Part shown: positions 28,852-37,973 of the stretch, piece by piece | How positions within the stretch are numbered: the first letter of the stretch is position 1 | How the letters are laid out: every line of letters starts with the position of its first letter | NCBI RefSeq assembly: GCF_000703005.1 | Contig: NZ_JNLH01000001.1 | Span: 1,543,001-1,607,000, forward strand | DNA: 64,000 nucleotides | Direction: 5' to 3' | DNA from: Pseudobutyrivibrio ruminis HUN009 | Lineage (GTDB): Bacteria; Bacillota; Clostridia; Lachnospirales; Lachnospiraceae | Translations under genes and position numbers: made by a program | The notes under the pieces: generated by a model | What the model was told of the DNA's origin: nothing | Database searches by the model: none | The model's input: only the letters and a program-made list of their open reading frames with translations

Positions 28852-28864
28852 AAATGCTATAATA

Positions 28865-28895
28865 AAAGGTGCTACTGAGGTAGCACCTTTTTTTA
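28865..28895 (+). terminator. Rho-independent terminator
   Basis: AAAGGTGCTAC and GTAGCACCTTT around TGAG, followed by a T-run, directly after the oxidoreductase stop codon. Confidence 0.92.
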
Positions 28896-28910
28896 ATTCG
28901 GAGGAAGATA

Positions 28911-29912
28911 ATGAAAAACATATATTTGTTTGCAAACGGATTTGGCGAGACGGTGAGAACACTGATTATCGCGTATCTTATTCTTACATTCGTATTTACG
29001 GTATATTCTGTAGCCAGGATGTACTATATAGAGCATAAATCCAATAATGTAAAAGCGGGAAGAGATCGCGTAAAGAAGCTTCAAGCTACAGGAAGATTTA
29101 GGCAAATTCCGGTGTATTCCATGGAGGAAATGTCTAAGGATAAACATAAAAGAGATGTTAGGCTTATGTATTTTCCAGCAGATAACCCTAAGAGCAAGCG
29201 ATTTGTAGTTGTTCTTCCAGGTGGAGGTTATGCACATCTTTGCACAAGACAGGAGGGATATCCTGTTGCGGCAGCTCTTAATGAAATGGGAGTAAATGCC
29301 TTTGTGCTTGAATATCGCACGGGACGTGATTGCGAAGCCTTTGCTCCAATGCAGGATTTAGGCACAGCATTACAGATGATTCAGCAAAATCAGGACCAAT
29401 ACGGTGTCACTTTAGACGGCTATGCATTGATGGGATTTTCAGCAGGTGGAAATCTGGCGGGAATCTTTTCCAGCCACAAGTTTGGTTACATGGATTACCA
29501 ATTGCCTGAGCCGGGAGCTGTCATATTAGGCTATCCATGGACTTGTGTTAACGATTGGCTTCATCATCCTTACTGGAATATTTGGATTGGTTTGATGGGC
29601 ATTTGGCTTAGTAACAGAGGCAGCTTCCATATGTTTGGATTACGTCACATCAGAAGAGGACGTGTGCTTCTAGATGTGCAGAAATATATTGAGGATGACT
29701 ATCCACCAACATTCATGTACTCAGGTTCCTGGGATGTGCTTGTTCCTGCAAGTCGTCATGCTGATGTTTTTGAAAGCGCCCTCAAGGCACATGGCGTTAA
29801 TCATATCTATGAAAAGTATTTTGGTGTACCACACGGCATTGGCCTTGGCATTCGCACAAAAGCTGAAGGCTGGCTTGATAGAGCAGTGGAGTTCTGGGAG
29901 TCAGTAATCTAG
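28911..29912 (+). CDS. alpha/beta hydrolase (esterase/lipase) with N-terminal membrane helix
   Basis: 333 residues. One membrane helix about 20-42 (LIIAYLILTFVFTVYSVA), then an alpha/beta-hydrolase domain with the oxyanion strand VVVLPGGGYAHL near 104, the nucleophile elbow GFSAGGN near 179, an Asp in SGSWDVLVPAS near 271, and His in GVPHGIGLG near 308. It resembles BD-FAE/acetyl-esterase type enzymes that deacylate carbohydrates or small esters. The anchor suggests action at the membrane, though topology is not certain. A GGAGG site precedes the ATG. Confidence 0.88.
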   Translation: MKNIYLFANGFGETVRTLIIAYLILTFVFTVYSVARMYYIEHKSNNVKAGRDRVKKLQATGRFRQIPVYSMEEMSKDKHKRDVRLMYFPADNPKSKRFVVVLPGGGYAHLCTRQEGYPVAAALNEMGVNAFVLEYRTGRDCEAFAPMQDLGTALQMIQQNQDQYGVTLDGYALMGFSAGGNLAGIFSSHKFGYMDYQLPEPGAVILGYPWTCVNDWLHHPYWNIWIGLMGIWLSNRGSFHMFGLRHIRRGRVLLDVQKYIEDDYPPTFMYSGSWDVLVPASRHADVFESALKAHGVNHIYEKYFGVPHGIGLGIRTKAEGWLDRAVEFWESVI

Positions 29913-29976
29913 GGAGTTCTAGTTTTCGTGGAGTCCGATTCTAGGCGGATTCTAGCATACATAGGTTTATTCTAGG
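29907..29976. repeat. helically phased TTCTAG repeats before XRE regulator gene
   Basis: TTCTAG occurs at 29917, 29939, 29950 and 29970, with a near copy ATCTAG at 29907. Steps are 10, 22, 11 and 20 bp, near multiples of a helical turn. Two of the copies extend to ATTCTAGGCG. The block lies 50-120 bp before the XRE gene and could be its operator. Confidence 0.4.
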
Positions 29977-30027
29977 CGTCTTTTCTTATAGCCTAAAGGT
30001 GTAATTAAAGTAGCGGCAGGAGGTCAC

Positions 30028-30783
30028 ATGTTAGATTTAATCAAGACAGGTTCATTTATCTCGGAGATGAGAAAGGAAAAAGGTCTTACACAAAAACAAT
30101 TGGCAGATCAGGTGGGAGTTAGTGACAAGGCAGTTTCCAGGTGGGAGACTGGCAAAGGATTACCGGATACCAGCATCATGCCAGAATTATGCAAGGCCCT
30201 TGATATCAATGTAAATGAACTTTTATCCGGTGAGCGCCTGAACGCTGAGGCATATAGTGGAAAGGCGGAAGAAATAATGGTTAGTTTGGTTAAAGATGTT
30301 CAGGAGAATAAGAATGACAAAAAATCAGTAGTGCTAGGTTTAGCATTAGGCTTTGTATTGTTGATGTTAGGGCTTATTGGTATAGTTACAGTCAGCGGAA
30401 GCAGAGTAGTATATTTCCTTGATATTCCATCTGTAGTATTTGTGCTTGCTATACAGCTTATTGTTTTAGGAGCAGGTGGACAGATGAAAAGCTTTCTGGG
30501 AGCGTTTAAGCTGATTTTTGGAAAGAAAGTAGAGATAGAGGACGATGTTGCAGTGAAAGCCGCAAAATGCGAATTTGCTGTAAAATACGCCCAGAGAGGG
30601 GCAATCCTTGGCGGAATACTTTCCAGCATAATGGGATTTGTAGCAGTGCTCGTTATAGTATGGAGTGAGTCGCCCGATACCATCGGACCAAACATGGCAG
30701 TAGCAGTGTTATCGTTATTCTATGGAGCGTTATTTGCACTGCTGCTGATGCCTATACAGGGCCGTCTTCATAAAATGCAATAA
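30028..30783 (+). CDS. XRE-family regulator with membrane domain
   Basis: 251 residues. An N-terminal Cro/CI helix-turn-helix (FISEMRKEKGLTQKQLADQV, then VSDKAVSRWETGKGLPD) spans about 11-65. Four hydrophobic segments occupy about 100-245. Membrane-anchored XRE regulators of this design are common in Firmicutes and are thought to respond to envelope or antimicrobial stress; the signal is unknown. AGGAGG precedes the ATG. The stop codon runs into the long hairpin at 30782-30885. It may regulate itself through the phased TTCTAG repeats upstream (inference). Confidence 0.88.
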   Translation: MLDLIKTGSFISEMRKEKGLTQKQLADQVGVSDKAVSRWETGKGLPDTSIMPELCKALDINVNELLSGERLNAEAYSGKAEEIMVSLVKDVQENKNDKKSVVLGLALGFVLLMLGLIGIVTVSGSRVVYFLDIPSVVFVLAIQLIVLGAGGQMKSFLGAFKLIFGKKVEIEDDVAVKAAKCEFAVKYAQRGAILGGILSSIMGFVAVLVIVWSESPDTIGPNMAVAVLSLFYGALFALLLMPIQGRLHKMQ

Positions 30784-30885
30784 AAAAGCTAAATGTAATA
30801 GGCAAACTCTTAGGTTTCTCAAGCGAAGCATTCTACGCTAAGCGGAGAAACACTAAGGTTTGTCTATGTAACATTTAGCTTTTTT
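30782..30885. repeat. 104-bp imperfect hairpin between convergent genes
   Basis: Outer arms AAAAAAGCTAAATGT (30782-30796) and ACATTTAGCTTTTTT (30871-30885) are perfect over 15 bp. The inner arms continue as CAAACTCTTAGGTTTCTC (30803-30820) and GAGAAACACTAAGGTTTG (30845-30862) with a few bulges, leaving a 24-base loop that can itself pair AGCG with CGCT. A- and T-runs at the edges make it a bidirectional terminator, but the length is more like a MITE-type palindrome. Confidence 0.7.
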
Positions 30886-30905
30886 GATTGCTTTTTTGTT
30901 TCTAT

Positions 30906-31508
30906 CTATTCTGGGAATGCAGCTGCTAAATCGCAGATAGTTTTTACACACATTCCTTCACCTAGAGTGCCGCTATCAAGGATTACATCATATTCGCGGA
31001 AGTCACCCCAATTTTTATCAGTGTAGTATTTGTAATATGTTTTACGCTGTTTGTCTTTCTTCGCAAGTCTCTTTTCAATGCTGACATTCTCGATATTCTC
31101 GTAGCGCTCTAATACACGTTTTTTTCTATGTTCCATATCTGCATGAATCATGACGTTCAAGCAACGAATTCCTTCTTTTCTGAGGATATAATCGGCACAA
31201 CGTCCAACAATTACACATGGGCCCTTGCTTGCACAATCAAGGATTACCTTTTTCTGAGCGATAAAGATTTCATCCTGTGGGCTCTGGAAGTACATTGTTC
31301 CAGCCGCAGAGATATCAAACCACATTGCTGTAGATGAAGTATACTCACCCTGGGTCTCTATAAGTTCCTTTGCGTAACCGCTTTCTACTGCTACGCGATT
31401 AACGATTTCTCCGTCATAAAATGGGATGTTCAACTGTTTTGCCACAGCCTCGCCTATGCTATGACCGCCGCTGCCAAATTCTCTCGAGATGGTAATTACT
31501 GGATACAT
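30906..31508 (-). CDS. cytidylate kinase-like family protein
   Basis: 200 residues from the ATG at 31508, which has GGAGGG 7 bp upstream; a TTG start 15 bp earlier is less likely. It begins with VITISREFGSGGHSIGEAVA, a P-loop variant typical of the cytidylate kinase-like (AAA_26) family, and has IVGRCADYILR near 100 and RVLERYENI near 130. The family is widespread in Lachnospiraceae beside the true cmk, and its substrate is not established. It is downstream of the trkA-trkH-arginase-like gene run on the same strand. Confidence 0.82.
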   Translation of the reverse strand: MYPVITISREFGSGGHSIGEAVAKQLNIPFYDGEIVNRVAVESGYAKELIETQGEYTSSTAMWFDISAAGTMYFQSPQDEIFIAQKKVILDCASKGPCVIVGRCADYILRKEGIRCLNVMIHADMEHRKKRVLERYENIENVSIEKRLAKKDKQRKTYYKYYTDKNWGDFREYDVILDSGTLGEGMCVKTICDLAAAFPE

Positions 31509-31557
31509 AGTTGTTCCCTCCAATCACATTTGATTTGATACTTTTCTTACTTCTATT

Positions 31558-32217
31558 TTATTTTTTTTGTGACAAAAAGTCAAAAAGAGTTGCATTTGTC
31601 TGATTATTAATTAAAGCCCCGTTTTCTGCCATTTCTCCAGAATCTCCGCAGATATCTACTCCATATATTTCACGTGTGGAAAAAATCCTTTTCAGAATAT
31701 CTGTCATTTCAGGCAAGGTCATTGTTCCCTGGTCCCAATCAGTGATAGCATAATCAGTGGTGAGCACATCTTTATCGATGGAAATATATAGTGGTAAATC
31801 CGTAGGAATATCAGAAACATCAGGCATTTCACCAACGCCAAAAGTATAAACATTCTTTAGGTGAGGCAATGTTTCTTTTGCCTCTAACACCCAGCCGCCG
31901 CAAGAGGTTATCATTCCAAAACTTGGTGGCTGATCGTCAGGGTGATGGTCGAATAAAACCAGGTTGAAATCTACGGTGATTTTCATCAGCCAAAGAAGGG
32001 TGATGTAGTGGTAGTTGCCGGAATCTATAAAGTGAATTCCATCGGCAGGTTCGTTGCTTATTCGCTTTATAAGCTCCTCTTTTGCTGCATCGTCAAGATA
32101 GCATCTGGTACCTTCAATATTGCGACAGTCTATAATATTTAGTTTTTCGTTAGATTGATAAAATGACTGATGCAAATAAGCATCAGTCATTTCTATAATA
32201 GTTGTATTTAATTTCAT
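31558..32217 (-). CDS. arginase/ureohydrolase-superfamily protein
   Basis: 219 residues, shorter than arginase (about 300). Metal motifs of the superfamily are visible: LVLFDHHPDD near 87 (DHHPD for DAHxD), and YISIDKDVL near 147 (SxDxDV). HFIDSGNYHYI near 62 replaces the usual GGDHS region, and DWDQGTMTL near 160 matches the arginase DPxxxPGTGTP region loosely. It may hydrolyse a guanidino compound or belong to a non-arginase branch. Its start overlaps the stop of trkH by 4 bp (ATGA type), so it is translationally coupled to the potassium transporter genes; no functional link is known. Confidence 0.75.
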   Translation of the reverse strand: MKLNTTIIEMTDAYLHQSFYQSNEKLNIIDCRNIEGTRCYLDDAAKEELIKRISNEPADGIHFIDSGNYHYITLLWLMKITVDFNLVLFDHHPDDQPPSFGMITSCGGWVLEAKETLPHLKNVYTFGVGEMPDVSDIPTDLPLYISIDKDVLTTDYAITDWDQGTMTLPEMTDILKRIFSTREIYGVDICGDSGEMAENGALINNQTNATLFDFLSQKK

Positions 32218-33713
32218 TGTTTTAATATTTTTCCTGCATGTTTCAATTCTTTACAACGGCGTTTTTTGAATAAATCAGTCCATATATTAGGATGAAAGAG
32301 CATAAGAATTGGGAATAATTCAAGTCTTCCGGCTAGCATATCAAAAATAAGTACGATTTTTGAAAAATCACTGAAGAAACCAAAGTTTGCCGCAGGACCA
32401 ACCATGCTAAGTCCTGGTCCGATATTACTCATTGTAGCGATAACAGCTGTAAATACAGTTGAAAAATCTAAATCCTCAAATGAAAGTGCAAAGGCACTTA
32501 CAAAGAAGATAAGCATAAATGTTCCAAAGAAAACATTGTTTGAACGAATTGTATCGTGGTTAACTGGCTTGCCATCCATACGAGTTTTGCGAACACTTCT
32601 AGGGTGGATATAGCTGATTAATTCTTTGTGTACAGCCTTTCCCATGAGAACGAATCGGGATACCTTAATACCGCCGCCAGTGGAACCAGCACATGCTCCA
32701 ATGAACATCAGAAGTACCAGCACACATCGGCTAGTCTGTGGCCACTGGGCAAAATCAGCAGTAGAAAAACCAGTAGATGATTGAACTGATGTTACCTGGA
32801 AGGCTGCCTTTGTAACAGCATCAAAAAGGTTTGCGCTGCTGTTTAAAATGTTTACAGAAATAATTCCAACTGAAGCAACTGTAAGTAATGTATACATCTT
32901 AACTTCTTCCATTCGAAACGCATCTCTTGCGTGATGGAAGAGTAGATAGTAGTAAAAGTTGAAGTTTACACCAAATATAAACATGAATATTGCAACAATC
33001 CATTGACATGCAACATTGAAGCCGGCAATACTATCAGCGTAGATACCAAATCCACCAGTACCAGCTGTAGCGATAGAGGTGTTGATAGCTTCGAATGGAG
33101 TCATGCCTGCAATAAGTAGTAGTATGAATTCTAAAAGTGTAAGTCCAATGTATATAAGATAAAGCATCTGGGCAGTGTTTTTTAGCTTAGGAACAAGCTT
33201 GCCAACAGAAGGTCCAGGTGATTCTGCTTTCATCAGATTGAACTGAGAGCCCTCACCACCGGCAAGTGGAATGACTGTAAGCAGGAATACTAAAACTCCC
33301 ATACCACCAACAAAGTGAGTGAAGCTTCGCCAAAATAATGAGGCGTGAGTAAGCAATTCAACGTTATCAAGGATGGATGCACCAGTGGTGGTGAATCCGG
33401 AAACTGCCTCAAATAAAGCATCTACATAATGTGGAATCTCTCCGCTAAGGCGAAGTGGAAGGGCACCGATTACAGAAAGGGCAACCCAAGATGCGCCTGT
33501 GCAGAAGAATCCTTCTTTCAAATAGAAAACAAATTTCTTTGGACGAAAATAGCTGTTTAAAATTCCTATAATAAGGCAAGGAAATGCTACAACTGCATAG
33601 TAAATCCATACATCCTCGTGATATATGAGAGCTACCATGATAGGAAGCATAAGGAACAAGCCGAGGAATCCAACAACATATCCTAAAATAAAACGAATAA
33701 CGGAAGTATTCAT
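32214..33713 (-). CDS. trkH: TrkH/KtrB-family potassium transporter subunit
   Basis: 499 residues, membrane protein with four M1-P-M2 repeats. Selectivity-filter loops are visible: AVSGFTTTGASIL near 105, TSIATAGTGGFGIY near 213, VTSVQSSTGFSTADF near 309, and ATMSNIGPGLSMVG near 429. It forms the K+ pathway of the Trk system. It is 6 bp downstream of trkA, the gating subunit, on the same strand, and overlaps the arginase-like gene by 4 bp. Confidence 0.95.
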   Translation of the reverse strand: MNTSVIRFILGYVVGFLGLFLMLPIMVALIYHEDVWIYYAVVAFPCLIIGILNSYFRPKKFVFYLKEGFFCTGASWVALSVIGALPLRLSGEIPHYVDALFEAVSGFTTTGASILDNVELLTHASLFWRSFTHFVGGMGVLVFLLTVIPLAGGEGSQFNLMKAESPGPSVGKLVPKLKNTAQMLYLIYIGLTLLEFILLLIAGMTPFEAINTSIATAGTGGFGIYADSIAGFNVACQWIVAIFMFIFGVNFNFYYYLLFHHARDAFRMEEVKMYTLLTVASVGIISVNILNSSANLFDAVTKAAFQVTSVQSSTGFSTADFAQWPQTSRCVLVLLMFIGACAGSTGGGIKVSRFVLMGKAVHKELISYIHPRSVRKTRMDGKPVNHDTIRSNNVFFGTFMLIFFVSAFALSFEDLDFSTVFTAVIATMSNIGPGLSMVGPAANFGFFSDFSKIVLIFDMLAGRLELFPILMLFHPNIWTDLFKKRRCKELKHAGKILKQ

Positions 33714-33719
33714 ATTTGA

Positions 33720-35108
33720 TTACCTCAATGTGTCAAGTATAGTGCCGAAGCCAGTGTGAGTTGTAACAACCATTACAGTATCACCAACTTCAATAGTGTC
33801 AGAACCGCTAGGGATGATGATTGTACCATTGCGGTTGATAAAGGCGATAAGGACATTATCCTTAAACTGAAGAACTGAGAATGGCACTCCAGTCGCCTTT
33901 GACTTTTCACTAATATTGAACTCAATAGCCTCTACCTTTTGATCAAACAGATGGTAGAGTGTAAGGATATCGTCACCATCGCCAGATGCACTTTTTGCAC
34001 GTACATAAGCGATAATTGATTCGGCAGTAATATGTCGAGGATAAACCACTGAGCCTAAATTGAGCTGTGATAATACATTGTCAAAACTGATTCTATTAAC
34101 CTTTGTAACAACCTTTGCATTGCTAACCTGATTAGCGTAGAGAGTTAATAGAATGTTTTCTTCGTCGATTCCGGTAAGTGGAACGAAGCTTTCTACATAC
34201 TCGATTCCTTCTTCTCTAAGCAATGCTTCATCACCACCATCTCCATTTATGATAGTGGCCTTTGGAAGCATAACAGAAAGCTCCTCGCAGCGCTCCTTAT
34301 CACGTTCGATGATTCGTACATTGATTCTGGCCTGAAGCAAAAGCTTTGCCAGGTAGAAAGAAGATTTTCCACCACCAACAATTAAGCAATCACGCACTTG
34401 TCTAGTTTTGAATCCGATTTCATTAAGGAAAGTACGGGCGAATCGTCTAGCACCAACGGCACAAACGATATCTCCAGCCTTAAGTGTGTAATCACCGGAT
34501 GGGATTACAACATCACTGCCGCGTTTTACTGCAGTAATCAGCACCTTGCTGGAAATATTTGAGCTTAAATCCTTGATAGTGAGGCCATCTAAAACATTTC
34601 CCTCTTCAATGGCAAACTCAACAAGCTCAGCCTGACCGTGAGCGAATGAGGATACTTCAAGGGTAGATGGCAATGAGAGAATAGATGAAATCTCTCTTGC
34701 AGCTTCAAACTCTGGGTTGATAATCATAACAAGACCCAGTTTCTCCTGAAGATATGAAATTTCCTTTGAATAGTCTGGATTTCTAACTCTGGCGATAGAA
34801 GCGCAGTCACCTACCTGCTTTGCAATTGTGCAGCATAGTAGATTAAGCTCATCAGAGTTTGTAACGGCAATAATGAGGTCTGCATCTTTAATGCCAGCCT
34901 CAACCTGAATGCTGTAGCTGGCACCGTTTCCTTGAATTCCCATTATGTCGTATAGATTTGTAAGATTATCGATTCGATCCTGTTTCTGATCGATTACTAC
35001 AATATCGTGACCCTCTTTAGAAAGTCTATCAACAAGGGTACGGCCAACTTTACCGCATCCTACGATGATTATTTTAAGTCCTCGTTTTGAGGATTTACCA
35101 AAAGTCAT
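33720..35108 (-). CDS. trkA: Trk system NAD-binding subunit TrkA
   Basis: 462 residues from the ATG at 35108, preceded by GGAGG 7 bp upstream; the longer frame to 35165 lacks a ribosome site. Two tandem RCK units are present: RCK-N with IIIVGCGKVGRTLVDRL near 12 and IVVIDQK near 36, a first RCK-C about 140-220, then a second RCK-N with LIVGGGKSSFYLAKLL near 233 and RCK-C to the end. It binds NAD(H)/nucleotides and gates TrkH potassium flux. First gene of the trkA-trkH-arginase-like-cytidylate kinase-like run. Confidence 0.95.
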   Translation of the reverse strand: MTFGKSSKRGLKIIIVGCGKVGRTLVDRLSKEGHDIVVIDQKQDRIDNLTNLYDIMGIQGNGASYSIQVEAGIKDADLIIAVTNSDELNLLCCTIAKQVGDCASIARVRNPDYSKEISYLQEKLGLVMIINPEFEAAREISSILSLPSTLEVSSFAHGQAELVEFAIEEGNVLDGLTIKDLSSNISSKVLITAVKRGSDVVIPSGDYTLKAGDIVCAVGARRFARTFLNEIGFKTRQVRDCLIVGGGKSSFYLAKLLLQARINVRIIERDKERCEELSVMLPKATIINGDGGDEALLREEGIEYVESFVPLTGIDEENILLTLYANQVSNAKVVTKVNRISFDNVLSQLNLGSVVYPRHITAESIIAYVRAKSASGDGDDILTLYHLFDQKVEAIEFNISEKSKATGVPFSVLQFKDNVLIAFINRNGTIIIPSGSDTIEVGDTVMVVTTHTGFGTILDTLR

Positions 35109-35174
35109 TTTATTGCCTCCGAATAAACAAAATATTACATAATAAATGTAGTCTAATAGAGGCAAAAATTCAAG

Positions 35175-35675
35175 TTAAATTCGCACATCGACTCTTCTAG
35201 TAATACGTTTTGCTGCGCTATATAAATCAGTTAAGTACTGGGAGTCCTTATCAAAGAATTCTGAGAACTTGCTGACAGAGTAGTTTTTTGATGCATTTTC
35301 ATATAGTGACATACTGCCATCTTTATTTACAGTAATACCAATCTTGGCCAAATCGGAAGCATATTGAGTATTAAGATTTTTTATAGTGGATGCTGCATTT
35401 TTTACAGAAGTGCTTCCTTTGCCATATTTAACTGCAGACTCAAGGGTATTGTTCATGGTGTCAGTGAATGCTTTGAGTTTTTCTTGAATCTGGTTTTTGG
35501 TTACGTCTTCAAATTTATAATCCTGGAGATTTCTTATGGCATTGCGCAGAGCAGTAGCGTCAGCAAAAGAAAGGGTACCAGTGGTAGAATTCTTTCTAGT
35601 AGAGCCACTTGCTACCGATGCGTAGTGATTGTAAAACAATCTTATGCTTAATGAATTGGTTACGCTTACACTCAT
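35175..35675 (-). CDS. hypothetical protein with FliD C-terminal-like features
   Basis: 166 residues from the ATG at 35675, with AAAGGAG 5 bp upstream; the longer frame to 35765 is not supported by a ribosome site. No signal peptide or membrane helix. Low-complexity Ser/Thr/Asn-rich sequence with segments reminiscent of the flagellar cap protein (a coiled run followed by GITVNKDGSMSLYE and FSEFFDKDSQYLTDLYSAAK near 128-157). The full FliD domain is not present and no flagellar gene is nearby. It lies upstream of trkA and divergent from guaA. Function not recognised. Confidence 0.6.
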   Translation of the reverse strand: MSVSVTNSLSIRLFYNHYASVASGSTRKNSTTGTLSFADATALRNAIRNLQDYKFEDVTKNQIQEKLKAFTDTMNNTLESAVKYGKGSTSVKNAASTIKNLNTQYASDLAKIGITVNKDGSMSLYENASKNYSVSKFSEFFDKDSQYLTDLYSAAKRITRRVDVRI

Positions 35676-35743
35676 AAAAACTCCTTTTTCTTCATATCTA
35701 AATATTGTATCGAATGAAATCCTGTTAATATTAAGTTTTTTTG

Positions 35744-35772
35744 TTGAAGATTTTGAAAATTTCATCTATACT
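35744..35772 (+). promoter_or_regulatory. promoter of guaA
   Basis: TTGAAG (35744-35749), 17 bp, TATACT (35767-35772), 30 bp before the guaA ATG; AAGGAG at 35792-35797 is the ribosome site. No purine riboswitch fits in this short leader. Confidence 0.6.
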
Positions 35773-35802
35773 TTAGAAAAATTTATCTAATAAGGAGCTG
35801 CT

Positions 35803-37350
35803 ATGAATCAAGAGAAAGTCATTGTTATTGATTTCGGCGGACAATACAATCAGCTTGTGGCACGTCGTGTCAGAGAATGTAATGTCTATTGTGAGATTTA
35901 TTCTTATCGTACCCCTATCGACCAAATTAAAGAGATGAATCCTAAAGGAATTATCCTGACAGGAGGTCCTAATTCATGTTATGAGGAGGGGGCACCTACC
36001 TATACTAAGGAACTTTTTGAACTTGGTATTCCAGTGCTTGGTCTTTGCTATGGCGCACAGCTTATGATGCATGTTCTTGGTGGTAAGGTTGAGAAAGCGC
36101 CAGTTCGTGAATATGGCAAAACCGAGACATTTATTGATGGATCAAAGGATACTCTTTTTGCAGGTGTTGAGGATTCAACAGTTGTTTGGATGAGCCACTT
36201 TGATTACATTTCTTCAGTAGCACCTGGGTTTGACATTATTGCACACACAAATGATTGCCCTGTTGCAGCAGCAGCTTGTGAAGATAAAAAGCTTTACGCT
36301 ATTCAGTTCCATCCAGAGGTACTCCACACTGTTCGTGGAAAAGAAATCCTCCACAACTTTGTTAGAAACATCTGCCAGACAGCAGGAACATGGCGTATGG
36401 ATTCCTTTGTTGAGCAGACAATCCGAGAAATTAGAGAGCGCGTAGGTTCAGGAAAAGTGCTTCTTGCTCTTTCCGGTGGTGTTGATTCATCTGTTCTAGC
36501 AGCACTTCTTGCAAAGGCAATTGGAAAGCAGCTTACATGTGTTTTCGTTGATCATGGTCTTCTTCGTAAAAACGAGGGCGATGAGGTAGAATCTGTATTT
36601 GGTCCAGAAGGCTCATTTGATATTAATTTTGTTCGTGTCAACGCAGCAGAGCGTTATTACGCAAAGCTTGCCGGTGTTGAAGAGCCAGAGCGCAAGCGTA
36701 AAATCATTGGTGAGGAATTCATCCGTGTATTTGAAGAAGAAGCTAAGAAAATCGGAACTGTGGATTTCCTTGCCCAGGGAACTATCTATCCAGATGTTGT
36801 TGAGTCAGGACTTGGCGGCGAGTCTGTAGTTATCAAGTCTCATCACAATGTTGGTGGCCTTCCAGACTATGTAGATTTCAAAGAAATCATCGAGCCACTT
36901 CGAAATCTTTTCAAGGACGAAGTGCGTAGGGTCGGTTTAGAGCTCGGATTGCCAGAATACCTTGTATTCCGTCAGCCATTCCCAGGCCCAGGCCTTGGTA
37001 TTCGTATCATTGGCGAAGTTACAGCAGAAAAAGTTCGCATAGTTCAGGATGCTGATTATATTTATCGTACAGAGCTTGCACAGGCAGGTCTTGCAAAGCT
37101 TCCAGACCAGTACTTTGCAGCACTTTCAAACATGCGCTCAGTAGGTGTCATGGGCGACGAGCGTACTTACGACTATGCAGTAGTACTTCGCGCCGTTGAA
37201 ACAGTAGACTTCATGACAGCAGAAGCTTCAGAGATTCCTTTTGAGGTTCTTCAGCGAGTTATGAGCCGTATCATCAACGAGGTTAAGGGCGTCAACCGCG
37301 TAATGTATGATTTGACAAGTAAGCCACCTGGAACAGTGGAATTAGAGTAG
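35803..37350 (+). CDS. guaA: GMP synthase (glutamine-hydrolysing)
   Basis: 515 residues. Converts XMP to GMP with glutamine and ATP. The class-I glutamine amidotransferase domain (1-195) has the nucleophile Cys in [10 protein letters not shown] near 86 and His-Glu in QFHPEV near 170. The ATP pyrophosphatase domain carries the loop [11 protein letters not shown] near 224. The C-terminal dimerisation domain ends with the family signature [17 protein letters not shown]. It is monocistronic with its own promoter and a strong terminator, and codon use is that of a highly expressed gene. Confidence 0.98.
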   Translation: MNQEKVIVIDFGGQYNQLVARRVRECNVYCEIYSYRTPIDQIKEMNPKGIILTGGPNSCYEEGAPTYTKELFELGIPVLGLCYGAQLMMHVLGGKVEKAPVREYGKTETFIDGSKDTLFAGVEDSTVVWMSHFDYISSVAPGFDIIAHTNDCPVAAAACEDKKLYAIQFHPEVLHTVRGKEILHNFVRNICQTAGTWRMDSFVEQTIREIRERVGSGKVLLALSGGVDSSVLAALLAKAIGKQLTCVFVDHGLLRKNEGDEVESVFGPEGSFDINFVRVNAAERYYAKLAGVEEPERKRKIIGEEFIRVFEEEAKKIGTVDFLAQGTIYPDVVESGLGGESVVIKSHHNVGGLPDYVDFKEIIEPLRNLFKDEVRRVGLELGLPEYLVFRQPFPGPGLGIRIIGEVTAEKVRIVQDADYIYRTELAQAGLAKLPDQYFAALSNMRSVGVMGDERTYDYAVVLRAVETVDFMTAEASEIPFEVLQRVMSRIINEVKGVNRVMYDLTSKPPGTVELE

Positions 37351-37358
37351 AGTTTATT

Positions 37359-37400
37359 GCCCTGAGGACATTGAGAATTCAATGTCCTCAGGGCTTTTTT
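37359..37400 (+). terminator. Rho-independent terminator of guaA
   Basis: GCCCTGAGGACATTGA and TCAATGTCCTCAGGGC form a 16-bp perfect stem around GAAT, followed by TTTTTT. It isolates guaA from the array unit that starts at 37486. Confidence 0.95.
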
Positions 37401-37485
37401 ATTGTCTAGTGACAATAAAATGACAATATCTGGTATTTGATTTGTAGATAGATTGGCTCATCATTTAGCTTTTCAGGATTGGGTA

Positions 37486-37514
37486 TTGACAAAGTTACTT
37501 TTGGACGTTATATT
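37486..37514 (+). promoter_or_regulatory. promoter of array A / P1
   Basis: TTGACA (37486-37491), 17 bp, TATATT (37509-37514). The spacer ends with GACGT, identical to the promoter of array B at 46963-46991. The expected transcript starts near 37521, about 450 bases before the P1 start codon. Confidence 0.7.
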
Positions 37515-37606
37515 ATCATTCGAGTTATGAAAAGTGTTCTATTTTTATCACTTATTTGGCAATTCGCCACAGTTTTCACAGTTGGAAAGAGAATGAAATA
37601 GCAGAA

Positions 37607-37895
37607 GTACAGTGATTATACGGTTTTTTATGAAAATAACTGTACGCTAATAAAAGCGAAAAGAGCTTAGATTATGATGATACAGTTTTTTTGATGCTGT
37701 CATCTAAAAACACTGTCATGGTTTATTTATATCGACAGTGATTTTTATGCTATAGCCAGAAAACACTGTTTAAGTCTAAAATGAGCGGTTTGTTGTACAG
37801 TTATTTATCACAAGAGATAAAAAATAACTGTACATTTATGTAAACAGAAAATTTCAATACAGTTTTTTGGGAGGGGATTTCTAAAAAAACTGTAT
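37607..37895 (+). repeat. palindrome array A (five hairpins, ACAGT/ACTGT core)
   Basis: Five inverted repeats in 289 bp: a1 GTACAGTGATT/AATAACTGTAC (37607-37645), a2 ACAGTTTTTTTGATG/CATCTAAAAACACTGT (37682-37716), a3 ACAGTGATTTT/AAAACACTGT (37735-37769), a4 TGTACAGTTATTT/AAATAACTGTACA (37794-37834, perfect 13 bp) and a5 ATACAGTTTTTT/AAAAAACTGTAT (37857-37895, perfect 12 bp). Every left arm carries ACAGT and every right arm ACTGT. Two ACAGTT copies also lie at 37570-37583. The region 37401-37973 has no credible reading frame. An RNA from the promoter at 37486 would fold into a string of hairpins before the P1 gene. Confidence 0.75.
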
Positions 37896-37973
37896 AGGGC
37901 AACAACTTATTTGAAATGTGGAGCTTTAGAATAGGCAAGGATGTATTAACAAAATAATTGACGTGGAGGAGTA

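Noticed and set aside
37401..37973. tRNA or known structured RNA before P1
   Set aside because: No cloverleaf with a TTCGAATC-like loop or 3' CCA context fits; the stems are simple repeated hairpins.
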